Shown: positions 1 through 8,414 of the stretch, piece by piece
Layout: the number at the start of each line of letters is the position of its first letter
Position numbering within the stretch: position 1 is the first letter of the stretch
Origin: Balneolales bacterium
Lineage (GTDB): Bacteria; Bacteroidota; Rhodothermia; Balneolales; Balneolaceae
Assembly: GCA_030830725.1 (NCBI GenBank)
Contig: JAURMN010000088.1
Span: 1-10,797, forward strand
Reading direction: 5' to 3'
Length of the DNA stretch: 10,797 nucleotides
Translations under genes and position numbers: made by a program
Notes under the pieces: model-generated
Told to the model about the DNA's origin: nothing
Seen by the model: the letters and a program-made list of their open reading frames with translations, nothing else
The model's database searches: none

Positions 1-1137
1 AACAAGGAAGGCCTAAATGGTGACGATGCCTTACGGGAAATCGTATCAGGACGTTATGTCATTCTGATAGACGAACGGGTCCGGCAACTTCATTTGGAAT
101 GGTTAAATCGTGTAACCGAAACCATTCCTTTATGTCTAGCCGTATTGGATATACCATCTGGCGAATCCTCTAAGTCTGTTATGCATTGGTCAGAATTAAC
201 TGACAACCTTTTTGCCTTAGGGTTACGCAGAAATGACGCCCTGATTGCCGTAGGTGGAGGTGTAGTCGGGGATCTAGTAGGATTTGTAGCCTCAACGTTA
301 TTTCGAGGAGTAAGGTTGATTCACATTCCCACTACGCTTTTGGCAATGGTTGACAGTTCAATAGGTGGTAAGGTTGGGATTAATCATGAAAGTGGAAAAA
401 ACAGAATCGGTGCCTTCTATCCCGCCGAGTGGATCCTTGTGGATCCGAAATTTTTGAAAACCCTGACCAAGCGGGAATGGATCAATGGATTTGCCGAGAT
501 GATAAAGTATGGATACATCCGAAATCCCAAGATGCTTCAGGAATTGGTTTCGTTTCCTGATGAACTGGGTCTCGACACGATTGGCCAGCATGAGGTTCCA
601 GCATGGAATAAATCGAAATGGACAGAGGTCATGGATCGTCTTCAATTTTGGATAACGGAGTCTTGGAAGATCAAACATGAGATTGTGATAGGCGATGAGT
701 ATGAACAGGGTGAACGAATGTTTTTGAATTATGGGCACACCTTCGGACATGCACTGGAGCAGTATGCAGGGTACGGGAAAATCGATCACGGCGTCGCCGT
801 GTTGGCAGGAATGGTCTGTGCAGGGATTTTTCGTAATGCCTTAGAAAAGGAGAATTCGAAGCATACGATACCACTAGAACCTCTGGATCCGTTCTTGAAT
901 CTTACAGAGGAAAACTGGCAAGATTTTGCGCAGCAAGAGGAGATGATCCATGCGTTAGTGAACGAGATGAGTGGGGATAAAAAGAATCAATCTGATCGAA
1001 TACGACTGATTTTACTTCAACAGGTTGGACGCCCGTTTCTTCACGAAACCATAGACAGAAAAAAACTCGAAGAAGTCTGGAAAGAAGCTTTTGAGTGGAT
1101 TTCCAAACAGTCAGAGAGAGAAAGAATCCGCAAATGA
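1..1137 (+). CDS. aroB: 3-dehydroquinate synthase, 5'-partial
   Basis: The enzyme cyclises DAHP to 3-dehydroquinate in the second step of the cytoplasmic shikimate pathway, using NAD+ and a divalent metal. The frame is open from base 1, so the N-terminus lies outside the window; probably about 25-35 residues are missing, judged from the family. Visible motifs in order are SGESSKS (nt 157-177), the NAD-binding GGGVVGDLVGF (from nt 253), IPTTLLAMVDSSIGGKVG, GKNRIGAFYP, GFAEMIKYG with the metal-ligand Glu at nt 496-498, GHTFGHALE with a metal His at nt 736-738 and the catalytic His at nt 748-750, and DHGVAVLAGM with the third metal ligand, His at nt 787-789. A family-typical SGDKK...RLILL segment closes the C-terminal domain. 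All expected ligands are present, so the enzyme looks functional. The 378 visible codons already exceed the usual full length of about 350-365, so the protein has modest insertions. A TTG at nt 94 is not the start, because AroB-like sequence continues upstream of it. Confidence 0.97.
   Translation, partial: NKEGLNGDDALREIVSGRYVILIDERVRQLHLEWLNRVTETIPLCLAVLDIPSGESSKSVMHWSELTDNLFALGLRRNDALIAVGGGVVGDLVGFVASTLFRGVRLIHIPTTLLAMVDSSIGGKVGINHESGKNRIGAFYPAEWILVDPKFLKTLTKREWINGFAEMIKYGYIRNPKMLQELVSFPDELGLDTIGQHEVPAWNKSKWTEVMDRLQFWITESWKIKHEIVIGDEYEQGERMFLNYGHTFGHALEQYAGYGKIDHGVAVLAGMVCAGIFRNALEKENSKHTIPLEPLDPFLNLTEENWQDFAQQEEMIHALVNEMSGDKKNQSDRIRLILLQQVGRPFLHETIDRKKLEEVWKEAFEWISKQSERERIRK
1134..1137 (+). 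other. ATGA stop/start overlap of aroB and tamB
   Basis: The tamB ATG (1134-1136) overlaps the aroB TGA (1135-1137) in a classic ATGA arrangement, which usually indicates translational coupling by terminating ribosomes. The preceding 25 bases are purine-rich (GAGAGAGAAAGAA at about 1114-1126) but contain no clear canonical Shine-Dalgarno, which fits reliance on coupling or an A-rich leader. This also decides the tamB start. Confidence 0.8.
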
Positions 1138-4100
1138 GTGAACTTCTCCACTGGATTTATCAAACCTGGAGAATCCTGCTCAATCTGTTAAGTTGGGCTG
1201 CTACTCTTTTATTGCTGGTCATCACGTTGAGCCTTGTTGTTTTTCAACTCCCTGCTGTTAAACAGTTTTTGTTACAGAAAACGCTCACTCAAGTGAATGC
1301 AGCGATACAGGGTTCCATTCACGCGGAACGACTTTCGGGCTTTATCCCTTTTACTATTCAGTTACACGACCTTAGGCTTACTGAGCACAAGGTCGACTCC
1401 TTGCTTGAGATCGAATCCAAGTCATCCCAAACCCAGGAATATCTTTCCACTCCAATCGTATCGATTCCAGAAGTTCATATCAAGCTTGATCTCATCGATT
1501 TACTCTCCGGAACGGTCCGAATACATACATTTCGAGCCATTGCTCCACGTGTCACTATACAAATCGATTCAGAGAGTGGGATGGTCGATTTAGCAGAAGC
1601 CCTATCCAAGAGAGATGTTCCCTACGAATCAGAGCCCCCCTCAGATAGTTTAGCTTCATCACCCGCTTTAGAACAGCAGGGTCTTGTTATACCAGAGTTT
1701 GTTCTTGAGAATGGCTCTGTGTTAGTTGTCCAATCCAATTCAATCGGCAAGCCTGATTCCATTAGGGTTTCTCAGATTTTTGCTTCGCTTTTTTTTGAAA
1801 CATCTCAGGATCGTAGGATTGTAGATCTGACAGACCTTACCGCTACAATTCCATCTTGGAATCATGAGTCTATTCAGATTACCGGTCAGTTTTTCCAGGA
1901 TATGGAAACAACCGAGGTGAACAGTTTACGAATTCGCACATTTGGATCGGAACTGGAACTGAGTGTTGGAGTGGATGTTAGTCTAGGTGAACCCCTGTCC
2001 AAACTATTTGATTCAAAGACCTGGCTTACAAGAGATTTTCAAGTTGCCACGAGCAAAGTCCTCCTGGATACCCAAGAACTGATACGGGTTGGTCTACCGG
2101 TTTCTGCAAGTCAACTTCCTGCAAAAATTGAACTTGAAATGGAGGTGTTAACAGAACTGGACATGATCTTCCTCGACGGGGTTGAGCTCTACTCGGGGAA
2201 TAGTCTATTACGGTTGAGTGGGAAGGGTAATCGAACCAATTGGACTCAAAATTTGGAGATGAATCTGGAATCTGTTTCAGTGGATCCAGTCGATTTTCCA
2301 GATGGAGCACTTTTAAAGAAATTTGGCCAAGTATTTGGCGACGCCCGTATTACCGGAAGACTCTCTTCACTTCCTAATGGTTTTGATGGAAAAGAATCTC
2401 TGAAAGCACACTTCGATCTTTATCAGCCTCATAACTCACTTCGAATTGATGCCAGTCTTACTTCAATGGATGCCTTTTCTTCCTTCACATCTGTTCTGGA
2501 CATTCAGGTTGATTCTCTGATATGGACTCTGTCCCCATTCTTATCCAAGTCACCCCGTGCGAGGAGATTTAATCTTGAATCGCCTTCGTTCTGGAATAAA
2601 ATTCAGGATGAACTCTCACCTACATCACAATTATCAGGGGGTGTGCGTGCAGAGTTAGGCGTTGAAAATCAGTCGGTCAGCCACTTCGATGTTATCGGCA
2701 ATCTTACAGATAACCGACTTGGAAACGTAGAACTGGGCCCTCTCTCCTTTTGGGTTCATACAACAGAAGATACCCTGAGATATGACGTGGATGGTGGGGG
2801 AATCGAATATCAGTTTACAACGACCGGAACACTGCCACTAAGAGATTTCAATGCCCCACTTTTTTTCCAATGGTGGACAGCGGATACCTTACGAGCTTAT
2901 CAAGAGATTGAAAAGATCTTCTGGAATCAGAAAACGAGTCTAACCGACTTGAATCTGACAAAACTGCTTCCTTCCATATTTCCAGACCAAACAAATCTTT
3001 CACTACAGATTGAAAGCAATCTGGAAGCCGGTTTCCCTGAATATGGATCCGGTAATGGACAAATCCTTGCAGAAAATATCCATATTAACGGGTTTCCTGT
3101 CGAGGATCTATTCGTCCAATTCGAGCTTGATCGTAGCAGAATCGATCATACCATGTTGCAACTCACCTCTACCCTTGGAAATCTGGAGTTTACAGGTACG
3201 CTTTCCCCTCTATCGTTAGGGCCCACTGTACAACGATTTGGCCAATTATTTACGGAAAAAATAAATCAACAAACATTTGGAATCGTCAATCTTCCGTTTG
3301 AAGAAGGAGTAGCTCTTTCGCAGGCAGAAACTTCACGATTCCCGAATACAGTGGTAGATGGAGAGTTCACCCTGGCACTTCGAAATCTGAATTCACTCGC
3401 CCAATTTTCCGGTATCTCTTTGCTGGAAACACATTTAAGTTCTTCTGGAAATCTTCAGATATCACGCGATAAAGTCCGATTACAGAATCGCTTCTCCGAC
3501 TCCCTCATGATCTTCGGAGGTCAACGATTATCGGGTGTTAGTGGGCTGACAGATATCGAATATTACCCAGGCAAAAATCTTTACGAAGAGAATCAAATAT
3601 TAATCGAAATCAGTGCGGATTCTATTCTGGGGCCTTCATTTCTTTCGAAAGACGCTAAGGTAAATTTTTCCTTATTGAGAGAAGATATTGCGTTGACTCT
3701 GGATTCTGAAAAAGGGAAGGATATTCTCCATCTGCAACTGAGTTCACTTTTGAAATTAAAAAGAGATGAACTCATACTGGATATTCTTTCTCTTCATGCC
3801 GGTAAGGGGGAGTATGAATGGTCTCTATCGAATCCGGCCGGCCTCTCTTTTGCCAGAGGAGATTTGATTACGATTCAATCCCTGAATCTCGAAAATCAAA
3901 AACAAGGTATAGAGATCAACGGGACCTATAGTCGTGCACCCAGAGACTCTATTACTATTCGATTCGAAGATGTGAATTTGGGACAGATCTCTGATTTTCT
4001 ACCCGGTAGGCTGACATTTGACGGGAGGGTCGACGGTGAACTGACAGGCAGTTTTCCTAGTGGAATCCCGGTGATCTTTGGTAAGGTGGGAATAAATCGA

Positions 4101-6020
4101 TTTGAATTCAATGATCGCCCGGTGGGGACTTTTTCGCTGACCAGTCTTTATGACAGGGAAACAGAGCGTTTTAATCTCATAGCGAGTTTGAGGACAGACG
4201 ACTCACTAACCGAACTAATCAATGGCAGAGAAGAGTCTATTGGACAGGATTTCCTGATCCAAGGATTTGTTCGAAACCCGGTTACAACGCCTTCGGATAT
4301 CCCGGTTTTTGATTTACAAGCCGAATTCAACCGAATTGACCTTTGGATCTTGGAGGAGTTATTACCCAATATCATTGTTTCATCCCGGGGTATCGCGACC
4401 GGTACAGCTCGATTACGAGATCCGGTTGAAGAAGGAGAAGAAGCCGCACCTCTGCTGGAGGGTAAGGTAGAAGTTGTCAATTCAGAGATTATCCCACTTT
4501 TTCTCAACACACGCTATGCGGTAAGCGGAGATCTTGAATATAGCAATCGTATTGGATTTCAGTTTTCCTCTCTTTTGTTGCGAGATGCTTTCGGAGGGGA
4601 AGCCCGACTCACCGGACTAGCCGCTTTAGAGAATCTTGAGGAGCCGATTCCGTTATCCCTTTCTCTCGATATGAATCGATTTCGATTCATCAATAATCCC
4701 TACAATCCAGACCTGCCATTTTATGCCACAGTAAATGGAACCGGTATGCTGGAGTTGACAGGAACTTCTTCAAATCCGGTGCTCCGCACTCCTGCACCCA
4801 TTCTGGTGACCTCCAACTCACGCGTTTCCGTACCATTATTGGACGTCATAAACGTGAGTCAGGATACTAAGTTTATCACCTTTGTTGATGATTTTGATTC
4901 CTGGAGAGAGACAGGCTCCGGCGGAACCAAGAGATCTACTACAGGCACCGTTCCAATCGATTCTGATGTAACTGAATTTTCGTTTACAGATCAGTTTACG
5001 ATGGATTTACAATTTGTGGCTCGGGAACCCTTACGATTTGAGATGATCTTTGATCGAATTACCAATGAAGCGATCTACGGGAATGGAACCGGTCAGATGA
5101 GGGTAACTCTTCAAGATGGTAACTATCAACTTTTTGGAGCTCTGGATCTGAGTTCAGGAGAGTATAATTTTGTTAGTGGTGACATCCTGACGCGTCGTTT
5201 TCAATTGGAAGAAGGCGGTCGAATCGTATGGGAAGGAGACCCCACTAATGCACAACTCAATGTCAATGCTGTATATCGTGCCCGTCCTCCGCTCGCAACA
5301 TTGGGAGTAGTCTCAACTACTTCAGCCGATCAACTTGGAACCGGTCAGCGAATCCCGATCGAATTGGTCTTACAGATCTTCGGGAGTATTGACGAGATCC
5401 AGAATGAATTCTTCTTCAGACTTCCATCGGGGATTGCCGGGTTTAGTGATCCAACGTTATCAACTCGGATTAACAGCTTGAACCGAAATCAGGAAGAGAA
5501 ACTGGTGCAGGCATTTAGTATTCTATTGACCGGTAATTTCATTCCAACCGGGGAATCTACGTTTGAGAACACATCGGTATTATCAGGCCTGACAGGCTCT
5601 GCCGTATTGATTAACCCCTTTGTCTCTACCCAGTTGTTGAGCCCTCTACTTTCAAATCAAATCAACTCGTTACTTAATGAAAATGTGACGTTTGACGTAG
5701 ATGTAAATATTGATGCGTATAATGAGGTGGAATTGGCCGTAGCGCTACGGTTGTATAATGATCGACTGGTACTGAGAAGAGAAGGACAGATCACCGGGGA
5801 TCAGAACAGGCTTGGAGATTTAGGAGCAACCTATCAAATTAATCGAATACTTTCGCTTACCGCTTTTCACAGACAGGACCCCACCTTTACTTCCAGTACC
5901 AGTCAGAGTAGTGCAGATGGTGGTGATAATCAGGTAATCAACGGTGTAGGTGTGGAGGCACGTTTTCAGTTTCACACGTGGAAAGAGTTCTTCCGAAGAC
6001 TTACGGCATGGATCCGGTAG
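1134..6020 (+). CDS. tamB: TamB-family translocation/assembly protein (DUF490)
   Basis: This is a 1628-residue TamB-like protein. The family is anchored in the inner membrane and spans the periplasm as a long beta-sheet groove, aiding outer-membrane protein assembly and/or phospholipid transport, classically with an Omp85-type partner (TamA). Residues about 14-38 form one hydrophobic helix (core LLLLVITLSLVVFQLP) after a short N-terminus, which is a signal anchor. It is followed by the family-typical LTQVNAAIQGSIHAERLSG segment (residues 51-69). The middle, to about residue 1200, is low in Cys and made of beta-strand-like alternating segments with recurring phrases such as LEFTGTLSPLSL and ARLTGLAALENL. 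The TamB C-terminal domain covers roughly residues 1230-1600, including GSGEYNFVSGD-like strands (SSGEYNFVSGD), INPFVSTQLLSPLLSNQINSL and LALRLYNDRL-like text (VALRLYNDRLVLRREG). I chose the ATG at 1134 over an in-frame GTG at 1095, which would overlap aroB by 43 bp and place charged residues before the anchor. It is longer than E. coli TamB (about 1260), as is usual in Bacteroidota-type genomes. No TamA partner gene is visible in the window. Confidence 0.9.
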   Translation: MSELLHWIYQTWRILLNLLSWAATLLLLVITLSLVVFQLPAVKQFLLQKTLTQVNAAIQGSIHAERLSGFIPFTIQLHDLRLTEHKVDSLLEIESKSSQTQEYLSTPIVSIPEVHIKLDLIDLLSGTVRIHTFRAIAPRVTIQIDSESGMVDLAEALSKRDVPYESEPPSDSLASSPALEQQGLVIPEFVLENGSVLVVQSNSIGKPDSIRVSQIFASLFFETSQDRRIVDLTDLTATIPSWNHESIQITGQFFQDMETTEVNSLRIRTFGSELELSVGVDVSLGEPLSKLFDSKTWLTRDFQVATSKVLLDTQELIRVGLPVSASQLPAKIELEMEVLTELDMIFLDGVELYSGNSLLRLSGKGNRTNWTQNLEMNLESVSVDPVDFPDGALLKKFGQVFGDARITGRLSSLPNGFDGKESLKAHFDLYQPHNSLRIDASLTSMDAFSSFTSVLDIQVDSLIWTLSPFLSKSPRARRFNLESPSFWNKIQDELSPTSQLSGGVRAELGVENQSVSHFDVIGNLTDNRLGNVELGPLSFWVHTTEDTLRYDVDGGGIEYQFTTTGTLPLRDFNAPLFFQWWTADTLRAYQEIEKIFWNQKTSLTDLNLTKLLPSIFPDQTNLSLQIESNLEAGFPEYGSGNGQILAENIHINGFPVEDLFVQFELDRSRIDHTMLQLTSTLGNLEFTGTLSPLSLGPTVQRFGQLFTEKINQQTFGIVNLPFEEGVALSQAETSRFPNTVVDGEFTLALRNLNSLAQFSGISLLETHLSSSGNLQISRDKVRLQNRFSDSLMIFGGQRLSGVSGLTDIEYYPGKNLYEENQILIEISADSILGPSFLSKDAKVNFSLLREDIALTLDSEKGKDILHLQLSSLLKLKRDELILDILSLHAGKGEYEWSLSNPAGLSFARGDLITIQSLNLENQKQGIEINGTYSRAPRDSITIRFEDVNLGQISDFLPGRLTFDGRVDGELTGSFPSGIPVIFGKVGINRFEFNDRPVGTFSLTSLYDRETERFNLIASLRTDDSLTELINGREESIGQDFLIQGFVRNPVTTPSDIPVFDLQAEFNRIDLWILEELLPNIIVSSRGIATGTARLRDPVEEGEEAAPLLEGKVEVVNSEIIPLFLNTRYAVSGDLEYSNRIGFQFSSLLLRDAFGGEARLTGLAALENLEEPIPLSLSLDMNRFRFINNPYNPDLPFYATVNGTGMLELTGTSSNPVLRTPAPILVTSNSRVSVPLLDVINVSQDTKFITFVDDFDSWRETGSGGTKRSTTGTVPIDSDVTEFSFTDQFTMDLQFVAREPLRFEMIFDRITNEAIYGNGTGQMRVTLQDGNYQLFGALDLSSGEYNFVSGDILTRRFQLEEGGRIVWEGDPTNAQLNVNAVYRARPPLATLGVVSTTSADQLGTGQRIPIELVLQIFGSIDEIQNEFFFRLPSGIAGFSDPTLSTRINSLNRNQEEKLVQAFSILLTGNFIPTGESTFENTSVLSGLTGSAVLINPFVSTQLLSPLLSNQINSLLNENVTFDVDVNIDAYNEVELAVALRLYNDRLVLRREGQITGDQNRLGDLGATYQINRILSLTAFHRQDPTFTSSTSQSSADGGDNQVINGVGVEARFQFHTWKEFFRRLTAWIR

Positions 6021-6030
6021 AAAAAACAGA

Positions 6031-6057
6031 ATGAAGGGATTAAGTAGCGAACGTTAA
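6031..6057 (+). other. 8-codon mini-ORF in the leader of rnr (MKGLSSER), TAATG junction
   Basis: The 36-bp gap between tamB and rnr contains an ATG at 6031 opening an 8-codon frame (MKGLSSER). Its TAA (6055-6057) overlaps the first base of the rnr ATG, giving TAATG. A purine stretch AAGGGA (6034-6039) lies about 17 bases upstream of the rnr start, too far to be a normal ribosome binding site for rnr. The frame could be a leader cistron feeding ribosomes into rnr, but an ORF this short is easily explained by chance. The gap shows no hairpin or terminator. Confidence 0.25.
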
Positions 6058-8414
6058 TGGCGAAACAAAATCAGAATAAACAAACCGAACTTCAGATTCT
6101 TACCCTTCTTGGGGAATACCCTGAAACCAAAATTCCAGTTGATTTACTGTCTAATGTACTGCACTTCAACTCTAAAAAAGGAAAGCGTAAACTTTCTCAA
6201 ACTCTCAAAGCACTCGCTTCGAAAGGAAAAATCACCCTCTCGGATAGCGGAATGATTACTCTTGGCGGGAAAGGTGGGACTGCTAAAGGCCGAGCATCAT
6301 TGGAGCGTTCTGCTCCAGCAAAAGACCGGGCATTCTCGGAACGTTCTGTGCGTGAACCAGGGAGAAGATCGACTGAGCGATCTGTTAAAGCAAAAGGGAA
6401 AACGTTGACAGAACGCCCTGTGCGTGAACTCCGCAGGAAACCTCAGCGATCCGAATCCGGCGAGTGGACCGGAATCCTGGATGTCACAGCCCGTGGAGAC
6501 GGATATGTGATTGTAGAAGGGTTGGAAGAAGATATTCGGATTCCTCAAAGAGCGATGGGAACCGCACTGCACGGCGATACGGTCACCGTAATACTCACAG
6601 GAAAAGATCGAAGACGTGGCCGGGACGTCGGCAGAATACTTGATATTGTAAAACGATCTGGTCGTTTGTTTGTGGGAGAATTGATGAAAGCCGGTGAAGG
6701 CAGCTATTTGATCGAACCGGACCAAAAATCGGCTCATGTAGACTTTTATGTCTTAAAAGAAGATTTAAATGGTGCGAGGGTGGGAGAAAAAGTTAGTTTC
6801 AGATTGGCTGAATGGGTCAATCACGGCTCACTCCCTAAGGCCACAGAAATTCGTTCTCTGGGAAAAGCAGGTACCAGTGAAGCGGAAATCCTCTCCATTC
6901 TCTCTGAAAAGCAGTTTCATGCAGCATTCCCCACTCAGGTTGAAGCTTTCGCCGAGCAAATTCCTGAGCAAATTCCGATGAAGGTCATTGAACAAAGAAT
7001 CGATTATCGGGACAAGGTCACCTTTACAATCGATCCCATTGATGCCAAGGATTTTGACGATGCCCTTTCCATAGAGGTTCTCGATAATGGAAATCATCTT
7101 CTTGGAGTCCACATTGCTGATGTAACTCATTATATGCCGAGGGGAAGTGCCTTGGATGAAGAGGCTTATCACCGGGCCACGAGTGTCTATCTCGTAGATC
7201 GAGTGATTCCGATGCTACCCGAACGTCTCAGTAACGGGCTCTGCTCCCTCAGACCGGAAGAGGATAAATTGACCTACTCCTGCTTCATGGAGATCACCCC
7301 AAAAGGAAAAATCGTGGATTATTCCATTCGCGAGACAATTATCCACTCCAAGCAGCGCTTTGTCTACCAAGAAGTTCAGGAAATCCTAGACGGAAAAAAG
7401 GAGCATCCTTTTAAACCTGAATTACAACTACTGCAGAAATTGGCACAAACCTTGATGAATCTGCGTTTTGAGCAAGGTGCCATCCAATTTGAAACTCCGG
7501 AACCTCGATTTGTGCTTGATGAAAATGGCAAACCATTGGAGGTGATTGTCAAGGAACGATTATTCGCCCACAAATTAATTGAGGAATGCATGCTTGCGGC
7601 AAATAAGACTGTTGCTTTACATGTGGAGAGTTTGCGGAAAATGCCACAATCTGAATCGGGAAAACATTCAGCCAAATCGGGTGAAAAACATAAACTCGAT
7701 CAGGAATTCCCTTTCTTTTACCGAATTCATGATCGCCCGGATAGTCAGAAACTCGAAAATGTGATGGAGAATGTACGCCCGTTGGGAATACAGGTTGGCC
7801 AAGTTCATACCCTGTCATCGGGCGAGATTAATCAATTACTCAAGCAAGTTGAAGGCACGCAAATGGAACGCATTGTGAATGATCTGATCCTTCGCGCCAT
7901 GGCAAAAGCCGAGTACTCTCCTAAAAATATTGGACATTTCGGACTTGCTTTCAGCCACTATGCACACTTTACCAGTCCGATTCGACGTTACCCGGACGTC
8001 GTCGTTCATCGGTTGTTAAAAGCGTATGCGCTCGGACGAAAAGAGTACAATTTGGACGAACTTTTTAAAGCTGGAGAGCATTGTAGTGGTCAGGAACGCA
8101 GTGCTGCCGAAGCTGAACGGGATTCTGTAAAACTGAAGCAGGTAGAATACCTCAGCACCAGACTGGGTGAAGTATTTGACGGTGTCATTTCGGGGGTTTC
8201 TGAGCATGGCTTTTATGTTGTTTTGAAGGATATTTACTGTGAAGGTATGGTGAGAATGAGCGAGCTTAAGGATGATTATTATCTTTACAATCCTCAACGT
8301 CACGCTCTGATCGCCAGAGGAAAGAAAAAGGAATTTCGTTTAGGACAACCTGTTCGCGTACAAGTGTTACGAACGGATAGGGATCGCAGACAAATCGATT
8401 TTACAATGGCGTAA
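6057..8414 (+). CDS. rnr: Ribonuclease R (RNB/RNase II family 3'-5' exoribonuclease)
   Basis: A processive 3'-5' hydrolytic exoribonuclease that degrades structured RNA (rRNA, mRNA, tmRNA-tagged messages) in the cytoplasm; 785 residues, normal for RNase R. Domains in order: N-terminal winged-helix-like region (about 10-68); basic repeat linker (80-135); cold-shock domains (about 138-185 and 203-265); RNB catalytic domain (about 316-655); C-terminal S1 domain (about 703-784). The active site TIDPIDAKDFDDALS supplies Asp326, Asp332, Asp334 and Asp335, the D-x5-D-x-DD metal-binding pattern of the family. Also visible are TSVYLVDRVIPMLPERLSN (Tyr378 likely clamps the 3' end) and YAHFTSPIRRYPDVVVHR (635-652). 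The protein has a Lys/His/Ser-rich insertion at about 527-550 and ends right after the S1 domain (QIDFTMA), without the Lys-rich tail of the E. coli enzyme. The ATG at 6057 has no strong Shine-Dalgarno. It lies 36 bp after tamB and 18 bp before the next gene, probably in the same transcript. Confidence 0.96.
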   Translation: MAKQNQNKQTELQILTLLGEYPETKIPVDLLSNVLHFNSKKGKRKLSQTLKALASKGKITLSDSGMITLGGKGGTAKGRASLERSAPAKDRAFSERSVREPGRRSTERSVKAKGKTLTERPVRELRRKPQRSESGEWTGILDVTARGDGYVIVEGLEEDIRIPQRAMGTALHGDTVTVILTGKDRRRGRDVGRILDIVKRSGRLFVGELMKAGEGSYLIEPDQKSAHVDFYVLKEDLNGARVGEKVSFRLAEWVNHGSLPKATEIRSLGKAGTSEAEILSILSEKQFHAAFPTQVEAFAEQIPEQIPMKVIEQRIDYRDKVTFTIDPIDAKDFDDALSIEVLDNGNHLLGVHIADVTHYMPRGSALDEEAYHRATSVYLVDRVIPMLPERLSNGLCSLRPEEDKLTYSCFMEITPKGKIVDYSIRETIIHSKQRFVYQEVQEILDGKKEHPFKPELQLLQKLAQTLMNLRFEQGAIQFETPEPRFVLDENGKPLEVIVKERLFAHKLIEECMLAANKTVALHVESLRKMPQSESGKHSAKSGEKHKLDQEFPFFYRIHDRPDSQKLENVMENVRPLGIQVGQVHTLSSGEINQLLKQVEGTQMERIVNDLILRAMAKAEYSPKNIGHFGLAFSHYAHFTSPIRRYPDVVVHRLLKAYALGRKEYNLDELFKAGEHCSGQERSAAEAERDSVKLKQVEYLSTRLGEVFDGVISGVSEHGFYVVLKDIYCEGMVRMSELKDDYYLYNPQRHALIARGKKKEFRLGQPVRVQVLRTDRDRRQIDFTMA
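6294..6437 (+). repeat. Four tandem 36-bp units encoding 12-residue basic repeats in the RNase R linker
   Basis: Residues 80-127 of RNase R split cleanly into four 12-residue units: ASLERSAPAKDR, AFSERSVREPGR, RSTERSVKAKGK and TLTERPVRELRR. Each carries ER(S/P) at unit positions 4-6 and ends in a basic residue. The DNA units are in register (36 bp each) with recognisable shared words such as GAACGTTCTGTGCGTGAAC and GAACGCCCTGTGCGTGAACT in units 2 and 4, and GCAAAAG in units 1 and 3. That points to an old intragenic tandem expansion that has since diverged. The segment is highly charged and probably disordered, joining the winged-helix region to the first cold-shock domain. Confidence 0.8.
6954..6977 (+). 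repeat. 12-bp tandem duplication within rnr
   Basis: GAGCAAATTCCT is followed at once by GAGCAAATTCCG (11 of 12 identical), encoding EQIPEQIP at residues 300-307, in the segment joining the second cold-shock domain to the RNB domain. It is in frame and looks like a fairly recent replication-slippage duplication. No functional role is implied. Confidence 0.7.

Noticed and set aside
94..96. TTG at 94 as the start of aroB
   Set aside because: The frame is open from base 1 and its upstream residues (for example GRYVILIDERV) look like the beta-strand region expected near the AroB N-terminus, so the gene begins before the window.
428..448. Repeated GTGGATCC words in aroB
   Set aside because: They encode the conserved strand WILVDP of AroB and reflect coincidental codon choice.
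358..789. 143-codon open frame on the minus strand
   Set aside because: It lies wholly antisense to the conserved core of aroB and its translation has no recognisable domain; it is a shadow.
1095..1133. GTG at 1095 as an upstream in-frame start for tamB
   Set aside because: It would overlap aroB by 43 bp and put a charged 13-residue stretch before the membrane anchor; the ATG at 1134 in the ATGA overlap is the better start.
3833..3846. GGCCGGCC palindrome in tamB as a possible operator
   Set aside because: It is an 8-bp palindrome inside coding sequence encoding ordinary residues, with no paired copy or nearby gene start; chance is sufficient.
4148..4510. 120-codon Ser-rich open frame on the minus strand
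   Set aside because: It is antisense to tamB, and its composition is what reverse-complement reading of that gene gives; no initiation signal or domain.
6297..6737. 146-codon open frame on the minus strand
   Set aside because: It is antisense to the repeat linker and cold-shock domains of rnr, and its translation has no recognisable domain or leader.
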